A stretch of 64,000 nt of DNA from Agathobaculum hominis (GCF_014288055.1 NZ_JACOPK010000003.1:239321-303320), one strand, 5' to 3'; shown: positions 25,411 through 34,134, counted from the first letter of the stretch. Notes: generated by a model from the sequence alone, not told the origin. Numbers and translations: made by a program.

Positions 25411-26109
25411 ATGGCATTCACAGGCTTTTCCGCAGCAGGCGTCGACCTGCTTCAGCTTAACCGCCTGCAAAACAGCAAGGAATTTTACGAAGAACATAAA
25501 AACGAGATCAAAAAACTCGCCATCACGCCGTTTTACGAGCTGATCGAGCAGATGACGCCCGTCATGCAGCAGATCGACGCGCAGTTCGTCACCGTGCCCT
25601 CGCGCATGGTCTCGCGCGTGCGGCGCGATACCCGGTATACGAAGGACAAGACGCTTTACCGCGCAAATCTGTGGCTTTTCTTCCGCAGAGCGCGCCGGCA
25701 GCACGAAAGCGTGCCGTGCTATTACTTTGAGCTGCACCCCGAATACTGGGCGTGGGGCTGCTGGGGCGCATGGGGCACGGGCGAGATGCAGGCGCTGCGC
25801 GACATGATCCTGCACGAGGACAGACTGTTCCTCGACGCCTTCGAGGCAGTGGAGCGCTGCCCGGAGGTGACGCTTGCAGGCGAGCTGTACAAGCGCCCGA
25901 AATATCCCGACGCGAAGCCGGAATACCAGTCGTGGCTGAACCGCAAGGAGATCGGCGTGGATTTTCGCGAAAGCGAGGACTTCGCGCCCGTGCTCGACGG
26001 CTCGTTCGTCGGACCGATGCTCGAGACCATGAAAAAGCTCGCGCCCTTTTACCGTTTCCTGCTCGCGGGCAAGGAACGCGCGGCCGCCGTCCGGGAGGTG
26101 CGCCTGTGA
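25411..26109 (+). CDS. DUF2461 family protein
   Basis: Family of unknown biochemical function found widely in bacteria. The N-terminal GFSAAGVDLLQLNRLQNSKE and FYEEHKNEIKK stretch, the RDTRYTKDKTLYRANLW segment and the aromatic YYFELHPEYWAWGCWGAWG block are typical. I start at ATG 25411 (MAFTGFS), the usual family N-terminus; an in-frame GTG at 25393 overlaps the AAGGTGG ribosome site. About 232 residues. Its last four bases overlap the exonuclease gene (GTGA), suggesting linked expression, but no functional link is known to me. Confidence 0.85.
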   Translation: MAFTGFSAAGVDLLQLNRLQNSKEFYEEHKNEIKKLAITPFYELIEQMTPVMQQIDAQFVTVPSRMVSRVRRDTRYTKDKTLYRANLWLFFRRARRQHESVPCYYFELHPEYWAWGCWGAWGTGEMQALRDMILHEDRLFLDAFEAVERCPEVTLAGELYKRPKYPDAKPEYQSWLNRKEIGVDFRESEDFAPVLDGSFVGPMLETMKKLAPFYRFLLAGKERAAAVREVRL

Positions 26110-26741
26110 GATACTTCGCACTCGATTTCGAGACCGGAAACGCCTCGCCGCTCAGCGCCTGTGCGCTCGGCGTCAGCATTTTCGAGGCCGGCAGGCTGGT
26201 CGGAGAGCGCGTTTCGCTGCTGAAGCCGCCCGCCTGCGCCGGCAAATTTCACTGGGGCAACGTCCGCGTCAACCACATCAAGGAAAACATGGTGCAGGAT
26301 GCGCCGTCGTTCGCGTCGTTCTGGCGCGAGCTTGCGCCCCTCGCAGAGGGCAGCGTCCTCGTCGCGCACAACGCGATGTTCGACACCGGCGTGCTGTGCG
26401 CCTGTCTGGCGCATTACGGGCTGCCGATGCCGGAATGCCGCTATGTGTGCACGGTAAAGGTTTCGCAGCGCGTATGGCCGGACCTTGCCAATCATAAACT
26501 GGATACCGTATCCGATTATCTCGGCATCACGCTCGACCATCATGAGGCCGGCTCGGACGCGAGAGCCGCCGGTCTGATCCTGCAGGCCGCGCTCCGCGAG
26601 ACCGGCGCGGCGGACGCTGACGTGCTTGCCGATACGATCGGCATGCGCATGGGCCGCATTTCCTCGATGGGGAAAACGCCGTGCAGCATCGCAAAGAATA
26701 CGATCGAAAAACGCAGGACTCCTGCAAAACGCAATCTGTAA
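26106..26741 (+). CDS. DnaQ-like DEDDh 3'-5' exonuclease
   Basis: RNase T/DNA polymerase III epsilon superfamily. Motif I is FALDFETGN at the very start, motif II VAHNAMFDTGVL near residue 85, and motif III HHEAGSDARAAG near 145, where His and Asp complete the DEDDh set. About 211 residues. The GTG start at 26106 overlaps the upstream stop. PolC already carries its own proofreading exonuclease, so this one probably acts in repair or RNA/DNA trimming rather than as a replicase subunit. The longer frame starting at 25752 is only an extension through the upstream gene. Confidence 0.9.
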   Translation: MRYFALDFETGNASPLSACALGVSIFEAGRLVGERVSLLKPPACAGKFHWGNVRVNHIKENMVQDAPSFASFWRELAPLAEGSVLVAHNAMFDTGVLCACLAHYGLPMPECRYVCTVKVSQRVWPDLANHKLDTVSDYLGITLDHHEAGSDARAAGLILQAALRETGAADADVLADTIGMRMGRISSMGKTPCSIAKNTIEKRRTPAKRNL

Positions 26742-26759
26742 CAGAAGGAGAGACACGCT

Positions 26760-27062
26760 ATGAAAAACTATCTGGAAAATGTTGACCGCGAAGCGCTCCG
26801 CGCCCGTGCAGAGCAGATGCTCCATTACGCCGACGAGGCGCGCGGCACCGCGAGCCGCTGGACCAATCATGCCGTGGACAAGGCGCGCGGCTTCTCGATT
26901 TTGGATTTCGCTGTGTTCGAGACCTGCCTGCTCTCGCTCGGTCTGTGGCTCGGCACCTGCTTTTCCAAGTGCTTCAAAAAGCTGCGCACGCTGTTCTTTG
27001 TGGCGTTCGCGGCGAGCTGGCTGTATATGCTCTGGCGGATCTTCTTCGACGAGGAGGAGTAA
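26760..27062 (+). CDS. Small membrane protein of unknown function
   Basis: 100 residues with a good ribosome site (AAGGAGAG) and ATG. An N-terminal charged amphipathic part (1-45) is followed by two adjacent hydrophobic stretches (about 47-66 and 75-93, LRTLFFVAFAASWLYMLWRI) and an acidic tail FFDEEE. It vaguely resembles small clostridial proteins often labelled as phosphate-permease fragments, a label I would not trust. Sits between the exonuclease and an AI-2E-family transporter. Confidence 0.75.
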   Translation: MKNYLENVDREALRARAEQMLHYADEARGTASRWTNHAVDKARGFSILDFAVFETCLLSLGLWLGTCFSKCFKKLRTLFFVAFAASWLYMLWRIFFDEEE

Positions 27063-27165
27063 GACCGCGCCGCAGGAGGCCGCCCCTGTTCCGTGATGCG
27101 GCTTTGTCCTGAGCGGTTTTCTCCGGCTTGCGCCCGTCCGGAGCGGGCAGGAAAGGAATGAATTT

Positions 27166-28521
27166 ATGGAGAACCCAAACGAACCTAAAAAGTCAAAATT
27201 CAGCGAGCAGCCCCACTATTTTCAGTGGGGGCTGACCGCTTTCTGTGTCATCGGCTGCTGCGTTCTCGTGGCGTTCGTGCTGATCAAGCTCCCGTTCATC
27301 TGGAACGTGGTGAAAAAGCTGTTCGGCGCGCTCAGTCCGTTTATTTACGGCTTTGTCATGGCGTATCTGCTCATGCCGGTCTTTAATATGCTTTACCGGC
27401 GCATCCAGCCGCCGATGTCGAGAAAATTCACCCACGGAACGCGCATCGCCAAGGGCATCAGCAGTCTGCTGACGCTGATCATCGGTCTCGCCGTCGTGGC
27501 GGGCCTGCTCTGGATGGTGCTGCCGCAGCTCGTCGTCAGCATTTTTTCCATCGTCGAGTCAGCGGATACCTATATGAACGACGTGTCGAACTGGGTGACG
27601 GGACTTCTGAAGGACAACCCGGTCATCGCGCGCAACTTCATGCAGGTCTATGAGCAGTTTTCCGAACAGCTGGTCAACTGGGTGCAGAACATCGCGCTGC
27701 CGCACCTCGTCACCATGATGACGGGCGTCGTTACGACGGTTTCGGTCGTCGTTGATATTCTGATCGGCATCATCATCGCTCTTTATATCCTGAACGGCAA
27801 GGAGACCTTCTGCGCGCAGGCCAAAAAAATGACGTACAGCCTGTTCTCCATCGACCGGGCGAACTCGATCATCGAGCGCGTCGCATACATTCACCGCGTG
27901 TTCGGCGGCTTTATCACCGGCAAGCTCATCGATTCGCTCATCATCGGCGTGCTGTGCTTCATCGGCATACGCGTGATGATGTCGGTGGGGCTGCTGACCA
28001 TCGAGTCGTCCTTCGCGCTGCTGATCTCGGTCATTATCGGCGTTACGAACATTATCCCGTTCTTCGGCCCGTTTATCGGCGCTATTCCGAGCGTGATCCT
28101 GATCATGGTCGAAAGTCCGCTTCAGGCGCTGTACTTCGTTATCTTCATCATCATTCTTCAGCAGATCGACGGCAACATCCTCGGCCCGAAGATCCTCGGC
28201 AACTCGACCGGCCTTTCGAGCTTCTGGGTCATGTTCGCCATTCTGATCTTCGGCGGCCTGTTCGGCTTTGTCGGCATGGCGATCGGCGTACCGCTGTTCG
28301 CGGTCATTTACAGCATCGTTTCCGAGTGCATCAACCATCTGCTGCATAACCGCGGTCTGTCCGAGGACACGAACGACTACCGCGGCGACAAGCGGCTTGA
28401 TGCGGGAACGGGTCAGTTTGTACATGTGTCGAGCAATGTCCCGCCGGTGAGCGCGCGCGAGCGCCGCGCCGCCGCAAAGGCGAAGGAGCAGAGCAAAACC
28501 GAAAACAACGAAAAAGCATAA
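27166..28521 (+). CDS. AI-2E (YdiK/PerM/TqsA)-family transporter
   Basis: Polytopic membrane protein of the AI-2E transporter family, whose members export signalling molecules or, in some cases, sodium and protons. About eight membrane segments are visible: near residues 22-42, 52-75, 100-125 and 190-215, then several between 240 and 400. The family landmarks FITGKLIDSLIIGVLCFIG and GVTNIIPFFGPFIGAIPSV are present, followed by QQIDGNILGPKILGNSTGLS. The C-terminal 50 residues are charged and cytosolic. 451 residues. AGGAAAGGAATGAATTT precedes the ATG. The transported compound cannot be deduced. Confidence 0.9.
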   Translation: MENPNEPKKSKFSEQPHYFQWGLTAFCVIGCCVLVAFVLIKLPFIWNVVKKLFGALSPFIYGFVMAYLLMPVFNMLYRRIQPPMSRKFTHGTRIAKGISSLLTLIIGLAVVAGLLWMVLPQLVVSIFSIVESADTYMNDVSNWVTGLLKDNPVIARNFMQVYEQFSEQLVNWVQNIALPHLVTMMTGVVTTVSVVVDILIGIIIALYILNGKETFCAQAKKMTYSLFSIDRANSIIERVAYIHRVFGGFITGKLIDSLIIGVLCFIGIRVMMSVGLLTIESSFALLISVIIGVTNIIPFFGPFIGAIPSVILIMVESPLQALYFVIFIIILQQIDGNILGPKILGNSTGLSSFWVMFAILIFGGLFGFVGMAIGVPLFAVIYSIVSECINHLLHNRGLSEDTNDYRGDKRLDAGTGQFVHVSSNVPPVSARERRAAAKAKEQSKTENNEKA

Positions 28522-28522
28522 C

Positions 28523-28556
28523 AAAAGGGTATCTGCCGAGGCAGATACCCTTAACT
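28523..28556. terminator. Terminator between AI-2E-family gene and Xaa-Pro peptidase
   Basis: AAGGGTATCTGCC GAG GCAGATACCCTT with short A and T runs on either side, placed between two convergent genes. Confidence 0.8.
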
Positions 28557-28567
28557 TTTGCGCTGTT

Positions 28568-29632
28568 TTAGAGGATGAGCAGCGATTTCGGTGCGTCGGT
28601 GAGGTCGATGCAGCCGTCTTCGATGACGTACAGCATATCCTCGATGCGCACGCCGAATCTGCCCGGGAGATAGATGCCCGGCTCAGCGGTGACGATGCTG
28701 CCGGCGGGGAGGGGACTGTTGCCGCGCGGCGAGGCCGTCGGCGCCTCATGGATCTCCAGACCGACGCCGTGGCCGAAGCCGTGGCCGAAGGCGTCGCCGT
28801 AACCGGCCTGCTCGATGATGCGGCGGCCGGCCGCGTCCACGTCCCGGCCGGTCACACCGGCCTTGCAGCACGCGATGCCTGCGAGCTGCGCGTTCAGCAC
28901 GGTGTCGTAGACGAGACGCATTTCATCGGTCACATGATCGACCGCGACCGTGCGCGTCATGTCCGAGCAGTAGCCGTCATAGATGCAGCCGAAGTCCATC
29001 GTGACGAAATCACCTGCCTCGATGGTCTTTTCGGTGGGCACGCCGTGCGGTTTGGAGCTGTTCGCACCCGAAACAACGATCGGGTCAAACGACATGTTTT
29101 CCGCGCCGTAGTGCAGCATGAGGTAGGTCAGGCGGGCGGCGATCTCCTTTTCGGTCACGCCGATCCTGATGTCGTTCAGCACCTCCTCGAGCGCCTGCTC
29201 GGCGATACGCTGCGCCGCGACGATCTTTTCGACCTCAGTGTCCTCCTTCATCATGCGCAGGCTTTCCACGCCGTCCTCGAGACGGACCGCCGTCGCGTGG
29301 AGCGCGGTGGACCACGACATAAACTCCGCGTAGGTCAGCGTTTTGTCCTCGAGCGCGACCTTTTTCGCGCCGTCCTCCTCGATGAGTCCGTTGATGAGGG
29401 AGGAATAGCTCTGTCCGGCCTTGATCTCGCGCACCTCGAAATCCGAGATGGCCGCGCGCGCCGCCTCGGCATAGCGGAAGTCTGTGAAGAAAACGGCCTG
29501 CTTCGCGGAGAGGTAGACAGCGCCTGCGGTGGAGTGGAAGCCGGTCGCGTAGCGACGGCTGATCTCGCTCGTCAGCACCATCGCGTCATACGGCTTTTCT
29601 GCGAGAAAAGCTCTTAAATCGTCTCGTTTCAT
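28568..29632 (-). CDS. Xaa-Pro aminopeptidase/dipeptidase (M24B family)
   Basis: Creatinase-like pita-bread metallopeptidase removing residues next to proline. Metal ligands are visible in order: Asp and Asp in DFGCIYDGYCSDMTRTV, His in HGFGHGVGLEIHEAP, Glu in VTAEPGIYLPG, and Glu in GVRIEDMLYV. The N-terminal creatinase-type domain spans about 1-125. 354 residues, normal. On the minus strand it follows aroQ by 13 bases, so the four genes yqeG, TIM-barrel, aroQ and peptidase likely form one transcript. Confidence 0.93.
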   Translation of the reverse strand: MKRDDLRAFLAEKPYDAMVLTSEISRRYATGFHSTAGAVYLSAKQAVFFTDFRYAEAARAAISDFEVREIKAGQSYSSLINGLIEEDGAKKVALEDKTLTYAEFMSWSTALHATAVRLEDGVESLRMMKEDTEVEKIVAAQRIAEQALEEVLNDIRIGVTEKEIAARLTYLMLHYGAENMSFDPIVVSGANSSKPHGVPTEKTIEAGDFVTMDFGCIYDGYCSDMTRTVAVDHVTDEMRLVYDTVLNAQLAGIACCKAGVTGRDVDAAGRRIIEQAGYGDAFGHGFGHGVGLEIHEAPTASPRGNSPLPAGSIVTAEPGIYLPGRFGVRIEDMLYVIEDGCIDLTDAPKSLLIL

Positions 29633-29645
29633 GTGTTTTCGCCTC

Positions 29646-30080
29646 TTAACCGATGATAGACTTGACCGCGTCGACCGCGAGCAGGTAGCTCTGCCTGCCG
29701 AAGCCGGCGATCACGCCGGCGCAGACCGGGCCGATGACCGACTTGTGGCGGAATTCCTCGCGTGCATGGACGTTGGACATATGAACCTCGACGCAGGGCA
29801 GGCGCACCGCCGCGATGGCGTCGCGGATAGCGTAGCTGTAATGCGTGTACGCGCCGGCATTCATGATGATCGCGTCGCAGTCCTCGCGGGCCGCATGGAT
29901 GCGGTCGATGAGCGCGCCCTCGGAGTTGGACTGGAATACCGAGCAGTCCATGCCGAGCCGCTCGCATTTCTGGACGACCTCGGCATTGATGGAGGCGAGG
30001 GTGTCCGTGCCGTAGATGCCCGGCTCGCGCATGCCCGTCAGATTGAGGTTGGGTCCGTGGATGAGTAATACTTTTTTCAT
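29646..30080 (-). CDS. aroQ: 3-dehydroquinate dehydratase, type II
   Basis: Shikimate-pathway enzyme forming 3-dehydroshikimate. Signature LLIHGPNLNLTGMREPGIYG at the start, the flexible active-site loop, NAGAYTHYSYAIRDAI near 77 and EVHMSNVHAREEFRHKS near 98. 144 residues, the dodecameric type II size. No other aro genes are beside it. Start ATG 30080, 4 bases after the upstream TIM-barrel gene's stop. Confidence 0.96.
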   Translation of the reverse strand: MKKVLLIHGPNLNLTGMREPGIYGTDTLASINAEVVQKCERLGMDCSVFQSNSEGALIDRIHAAREDCDAIIMNAGAYTHYSYAIRDAIAAVRLPCVEVHMSNVHAREEFRHKSVIGPVCAGVIAGFGRQSYLLAVDAVKSIIG

Positions 30081-30084
30081 ATCG

Positions 30085-30945
30085 TTATTCCCCTTTGCAG
30101 GTTTGATAGCAGCGCTTCATGGCCAGCGCGTCCTCGGCCTGTGTCCCGGCGGATTCGCAGATGAAGGTCGGCGTGTAGCCGCGCACGGCGGTCTCTGCGG
30201 CGACCGGCGCAAAATCCGGGCCGTAGACCGTGTCTGCGAAGGTGAGGTGGCGCACCTCGCCCTTGTCGTTGTATTCGATGTGCGAGAAATGGGCGTGGAG
30301 CTTTGCGGTGCGCTCGCGGCCGATGGTATTCTCCATCAGGTCGAACAGCGCCGCCACCTCCTCGCGCGTATTCATACGGCCGCCGGTGCGGCAGTTGAGG
30401 TGGCCGAAGTCGATGCAGGGCAGCAGACGGTCGTCCGCCGCGACCAGCTCGCAGACTTCCGCCGCCGTACCGAGCACGCTCTTCTTGCCCATGGTCTCGA
30501 GACAGACCGTGCAGCCGGTGAGATGCGCCTCATCGAGCGCACGCAGGATGTTTTTTACGTTCGCGTGAGAATTTCGCATGGCGCGGTCGCGCGTCAGCTT
30601 GCCCTGACCGCCGCAGTGGACGACCATGCGCGTCGCGCCGAGCGGCACGGCGAGACGGGCGGTCTCGAGTACATAGCCGACATTTTTCTCCATGCGTTCG
30701 CTCTCCTCGGAGGAGAGGTTGATGAAATACGGCGCATGGATGCTCATGCGGATGCCGTGCTGCTTTGCCGCCGCGCCGATCTTCAGCGCGGTCTCCTCGC
30801 CGCAGCGCACGCCGCGGCCGCACTGATACTCGAAGGCGGTAAGGCCCATCTGCGCGAGCCATGCGGGAGCGTCCTCGCTTTTCTTGAAGCCGGCGGCTGC
30901 GAAGGACTCGGAATTTCCGGCAGGGCCGAAACGGGGCTCAGTCAT
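30085..30945 (-). CDS. Xylose isomerase-like TIM-barrel protein (AP endonuclease 2 family)
   Basis: Resembles endonuclease IV (Nfo) and sugar isomerase folds. Metal-site motifs are MSIHAPYFINLSS near residue 65, MVVHCGGQGK near 103, VCLETMGKKS near 142, PCIDFGHLNCR near 172 and HAHFSHIEY near 210. These fit a deoxyribonuclease IV-like three-metal centre, so AP-site cleavage is plausible, but the family also contains isomerases. I start at ATG 30945 (after GGAGG) rather than the longer in-frame start at 31047, which runs deep into yqeG. 286 residues; overlaps yqeG by 8 bases. Confidence 0.8.
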   Translation of the reverse strand: MTEPRFGPAGNSESFAAAGFKKSEDAPAWLAQMGLTAFEYQCGRGVRCGEETALKIGAAAKQHGIRMSIHAPYFINLSSEESERMEKNVGYVLETARLAVPLGATRMVVHCGGQGKLTRDRAMRNSHANVKNILRALDEAHLTGCTVCLETMGKKSVLGTAAEVCELVAADDRLLPCIDFGHLNCRTGGRMNTREEVAALFDLMENTIGRERTAKLHAHFSHIEYNDKGEVRHLTFADTVYGPDFAPVAAETAVRGYTPTFICESAGTQAEDALAMKRCYQTCKGE

Positions 30946-31447
30946 GGCGTCTCGCCTCCATTCTGCGCCGTCCGCGCGCGATAAAGCCGCGCTCAAGCTG
31001 ATAGCGGACGTTGATCCAGAAAAAACGGCGGTCAAGCGTCTCAACATAGCAGGTCAGCGCACCGGCGCGGTTGCCGCCGAACACATCGGTGTAGATCTGG
31101 TCGCCGATGACCGCGATCTGGTCGATCGGCAGGCCGAGCTTTTCCACAGCCTGTGCATAAGCGCGCGCGAACGGCTTGTGGGCGCGGCTGATGAAGTCCA
31201 CGCCGAGCGGCTCGCAGAACGTGCCGACGCGGTTCGCGTTGTTGTTGGAAAAGACGACGACATGAATGCCATTGTCCTCCAGACGGCGGATAAACGCCGC
31301 GACCTCCTCAGTGGGCAGGGCGGTCTTGTGCGAGACCATCGTGCCGTCAAGGTCGATCAGCACGGCGCGGATGCCGTGGCTTTGCAGGATCTCGGGCGTG
31401 ATGTCGTATATCGAGTCGAAAACGTAATCGGGTATGAATTTGCTCAT
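30938..31447 (-). CDS. yqeG: YqeG-family HAD phosphatase
   Basis: HAD superfamily IIIA phosphatase. Nucleophile motif LIDLDGTMVSH near residue 31, motif II VVVFSNNNANR near 64, and the acidic motif GDQIYTDVFGGNRAG near 114. The N-terminal PDYVFDSIYDITPE is characteristic of the YqeG family, related to mitochondrial PGP phosphatase Gep4. A role in dephosphorylating phosphatidylglycerophosphate is possible but unproven. 169 residues. It is the first gene of the minus-strand unit ending with the Xaa-Pro peptidase. Confidence 0.9.
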   Translation of the reverse strand: MSKFIPDYVFDSIYDITPEILQSHGIRAVLIDLDGTMVSHKTALPTEEVAAFIRRLEDNGIHVVVFSNNNANRVGTFCEPLGVDFISRAHKPFARAYAQAVEKLGLPIDQIAVIGDQIYTDVFGGNRAGALTCYVETLDRRFFWINVRYQLERGFIARGRRRMEARRHD

Positions 31448-31640
31448 TCGTACACTCTTTCTGAACGAACGGAAAAGAACCGTTCGGGATTTTTGCAGGA
31501 GTCATTTGGTCTGTCGATAAAAAGTCCGGATGGGAACGCCCTGACAGGCTCATGAAAATGCGGCTCCCTGCGTATAGTGTAAAGGAATTTACCGTAAAAG
31601 TCCAGAGTGACATCACGATAATGCAAAGGAGTCGTTTTTC

Positions 31641-32408
31641 ATGGTATATACCAAAAATCTGGTAGCTGTGTGCGCCGGACGGGACGCCGTGCGTGCCGCC
31701 GCGCAGGGAATGCAGGTGCTGCATCTGTGCCTCGGACTGAGCGAAAACGGAGCGCTCGAGCGCAGACAGCTCCCGGCGATGCAGCGCGGCTGCTTCCTCG
31801 GCTTATGCGATCCGCCGCGCGGACTGCGGCTGTGCAATCCCGAGCGTCTCGCTCTCGACCTCGCCTTTGAGGCGAAGCGCGTAAACGCGCCCGGCGTGTT
31901 CGCGGATTTCGAGCGCGAGACGGCACAGACCCTCGCGCTGCTGCGTGCCTTTGATGAAGCGCTCGCGGAGGACGGCATCCCGCTCTATGTTCCGGTGAAC
32001 ATCGGGCGCGATCTGGAGCATGCGGTGCTGACGGTTTCGACCGCGCTTTCGGGCGGCAGCCTGACCGCATATTTTTCCTCGTTGCAGGGCATTTACGGGG
32101 CGCACCGTGTCGCGGCGTTCCTTCAGCCGGTGTCGCAGGATTTTACCCTGCCCTCTGCCTCGCCGGACGGAAAACCGCTCTCCGCCGCCGCACGGGCGGC
32201 GCTGCTTGCCGAGACCGGCGCACAGGTATTTTTCTCGCACGAGCTGTGTGCGCGGTACTTTACCTATACAGACCGCGAGGGCGCGGCGCACTTCGTGCTG
32301 TTCGACGACGCGGATACGCTCGCGGCGAAGCTCGCGCAGCTCACCGGCTGCGGCGTGCAGACCGTGTTCGCGCTGTATCCGGATGCGGCCGGGCTTATTC
32401 CGTCGTGA
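31641..32408 (+). CDS. Unknown protein, possibly TIM-barrel (GH18-like)
   Basis: 255 residues with a good ribosome site (AAAGGAG) and ATG. I do not recognise the family. A central GVFADFERETAQTLAL resembles the beta-4 acidic motif of GH18-type barrels (D-x-E), and later segments such as TGAQVFFSHELCARYFTY and GVQTVFALYPDAAGLIP alternate like beta/alpha repeats. No signal peptide is seen, so it would be cytosolic, or act in the mother cell if it is a sporulation protein. It stands alone on the plus strand and its 3' end overlaps the convergent ybaK gene by 14 bases. Confidence 0.75.
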   Translation: MVYTKNLVAVCAGRDAVRAAAQGMQVLHLCLGLSENGALERRQLPAMQRGCFLGLCDPPRGLRLCNPERLALDLAFEAKRVNAPGVFADFERETAQTLALLRAFDEALAEDGIPLYVPVNIGRDLEHAVLTVSTALSGGSLTAYFSSLQGIYGAHRVAAFLQPVSQDFTLPSASPDGKPLSAAARAALLAETGAQVFFSHELCARYFTYTDREGAAHFVLFDDADTLAAKLAQLTGCGVQTVFALYPDAAGLIPS

Positions 32409-32886
32409 TGGCTGCGGTCTGGGCGCGGACAAGGCCGATGAGGTCGGCCGGGGTGCACTCGACCTGATAGCCGATCTTTCCGGCGGAGACCATGACAGTC
32501 GGAACGTTCAGCACGCTCTCGTCGAACACGGTCGGAAAGGCTTTTTTCATGCCGACCGGCGAGCAGCCGCCGCGCACATAGCCGGTCAGGCCGAGCAGCT
32601 CCTTGACATGCACCATCTCGACCGATTTTTCGCCCGAGGCTTTGGCGGCTTTTTTGAGGTCAAGCTCCTTCTCGACCGGGATGACGAACACATGGAAGCC
32701 GCCGGATTTTCCGCGCGCGACCAGCGTCTTGAACACCTGCGCCGGGTCCTGGCCGAGCAGGTGCGCGACCGACGCGCCGTCCACCGCTTCCTTGCCGTGG
32801 GGGTATTCGTGGGGGGTATAGGCGATTTTGTGCTGCTCGAGCACGCGCATGACGTTGGTCTTTTCGGAGGCCGATTTCTTTGCCAT
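32395..32886 (-). CDS. ybaK: Cys-tRNA(Pro)/Cys-tRNA(Cys) deacylase, YbaK/EbsC type
   Basis: Trans-editing enzyme removing Cys mischarged on tRNA(Pro). INS-type fold: KTNVMRVLEQHKIAYTPHEY at the start, QVFKTLVARGKSGGFHVFV with the key Lys near 50, and VHVKELLGLTGYVRGGCSPV followed by GMKKAFPTV near 115. 163 residues, normal. Downstream of the FAH-family gene by 15 bases on the minus strand and convergent with the unknown gene before it. Confidence 0.93.
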   Translation of the reverse strand: MAKKSASEKTNVMRVLEQHKIAYTPHEYPHGKEAVDGASVAHLLGQDPAQVFKTLVARGKSGGFHVFVIPVEKELDLKKAAKASGEKSVEMVHVKELLGLTGYVRGGCSPVGMKKAFPTVFDESVLNVPTVMVSAGKIGYQVECTPADLIGLVRAQTAAITTE

Positions 32887-32901
32887 TTCTGCCGCGCCCC
32901 T

Positions 32902-33792
32902 TTACTTTACCATGTTGGTGAGTCTGCCGATCTTCTCGATCTCGCAGGTCACGACGTCGCCGGATTTGAGAAACTTCGGAGGATCGAAGCCCATGCCGAC
33001 ACCGGCGGGGGTGCCGGTCGCGATGATCGTACCGGCGAGCAGGGTCATGCCCTGCGACAGCTCGGCGATGATCTCGGAGATGGAATGCAGCAGGTAATTC
33101 GTATTGCTGTTCTGGCGCAGCTCGCCGTTGACCGTAGAGGAGATGGAGAGCGCCGGGGGATAGGGGATCTCGTCCTCGGTGACGATGCACGGACCCATCG
33201 GGGTGAAGCCGTCGAGCGACTTGCCGAAGTACCACTGGTTGTGCTCGGTCTGAAGATTGCGTGCGGAGACATCGTTGAGCACGGTGTAGCCGAAGATGCA
33301 GGCCGCAGCGTCGCGCTCGCAGACGTTTTTGCAGTCGCGGCCGATGATGACGGCGAGCTCCGCCTCGTAGTCGAGACTGGTCACGAGCTCAGGGTAGGAG
33401 GGGATGAGGTCGTCCGGGCCGCTCGTCTGATATGCGCGCTTGCTGAAATAGGTCGCCTTCTTGCGGTCGAGCAGAAAGGCCTTGCGGTCGAACTGGGCGC
33501 TTTCGTCTGCGTGCGCGGCGTAGTTTACGCCGAGGCAGATGATGTCCTGCTCGGGATGCGGAATAGGCGAGCAGACGCGGACGGAGGACAGGCGCAGCGG
33601 ACGGCCGTCGAGCGCGGCCTCGGGGTCCGAGATGCGTTCCTTTTCGAGCGGGGTGATGTGACGGATGAGGTCGGTCATATCGCGGTACGGAAGGCCGAAA
33701 TCGCGCACATCACGGATGAGGCCCGGAAAACCGGAAAGCTCTACGCCGACGCGCTTTACGCCGTCACCATTATCAAAGGTATACAGTTTCAT
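32902..33792 (-). CDS. Fumarylacetoacetate hydrolase (FAH) family protein
   Basis: Metal-dependent C-C bond hydrolase/decarboxylase fold. CLGVNYAAHADE holds the catalytic His. EAELAVIIGRDCKNV holds the metal-binding Glu residues, followed by FGYTVLNDVSARNLQ, and TGTPAGVGMGFDPPKFLKSG closes the barrel. 296 residues from ATG 33792, for which AGGAG lies 10 bases upstream. A GTG three codons earlier is too close to that ribosome site. Substrates in this family range from acylpyruvates to ring-cleavage products or oxaloacetate enol, and nothing nearby narrows it. Confidence 0.92.
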   Translation of the reverse strand: MKLYTFDNGDGVKRVGVELSGFPGLIRDVRDFGLPYRDMTDLIRHITPLEKERISDPEAALDGRPLRLSSVRVCSPIPHPEQDIICLGVNYAAHADESAQFDRKAFLLDRKKATYFSKRAYQTSGPDDLIPSYPELVTSLDYEAELAVIIGRDCKNVCERDAAACIFGYTVLNDVSARNLQTEHNQWYFGKSLDGFTPMGPCIVTEDEIPYPPALSISSTVNGELRQNSNTNYLLHSISEIIAELSQGMTLLAGTIIATGTPAGVGMGFDPPKFLKSGDVVTCEIEKIGRLTNMVK

Positions 33793-33874
33793 AGTGTTCA
33801 CGCTCCTGGGGGTAGGTTTTATCTATCTGTATCATAGCACAGTCTGCAAAAAATAAAAAGCATGGAATAAAAAG

Positions 33875-34075
33875 AGACTGTCGAAAAACTTCGTTTTTCC
33901 GACAATCTGTGTTCTGACGAACGCAGAACACGAGTCGTCCGAAAGTTCCCATACGGAAACTTTCTCCCTCCAGAAGTATCAAAACCGAGGCGCATGTCCC
34001 CGGTTTTGATGAATTCGCTGCGCAAATTCTATTTCGTGCGCGCTGTCGCGCAAAAAGATAGAAATACAGTTTGTC
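33875..34075. other. Hairpin-rich non-coding stretch between FAH gene and DUF6472 gene
   Basis: Five or so successive dyads: TGTCGAAAAAC..TTTTTCCGACA (33878-33905), GTGTTCTG..CAGAACAC, GAAAGTTCC..GGAAACTTTC, TCAAAACCG...CGGTTTTGA (33976-34005) and GCGCGC..GCGCGC. The 20-mer ACTGTCGAAAAACTTCGTTT also occurs at 22674-22693. No gene is visible. The first hairpin could end minus- or plus-strand transcripts. Confidence 0.5.
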
Positions 34076-34134
34076 GACAAGCGGGATAAAATATGTTATG
34101 CTGATAGCAGCAATGAGAGAAATGAGGTGCGCGC

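Noticed and set aside
25752..26105. Extension of the exonuclease frame through the DUF2461 gene
   Set aside because: The DUF2461 gene occupies this stretch; the exonuclease motif I is at the GTG start 26106.
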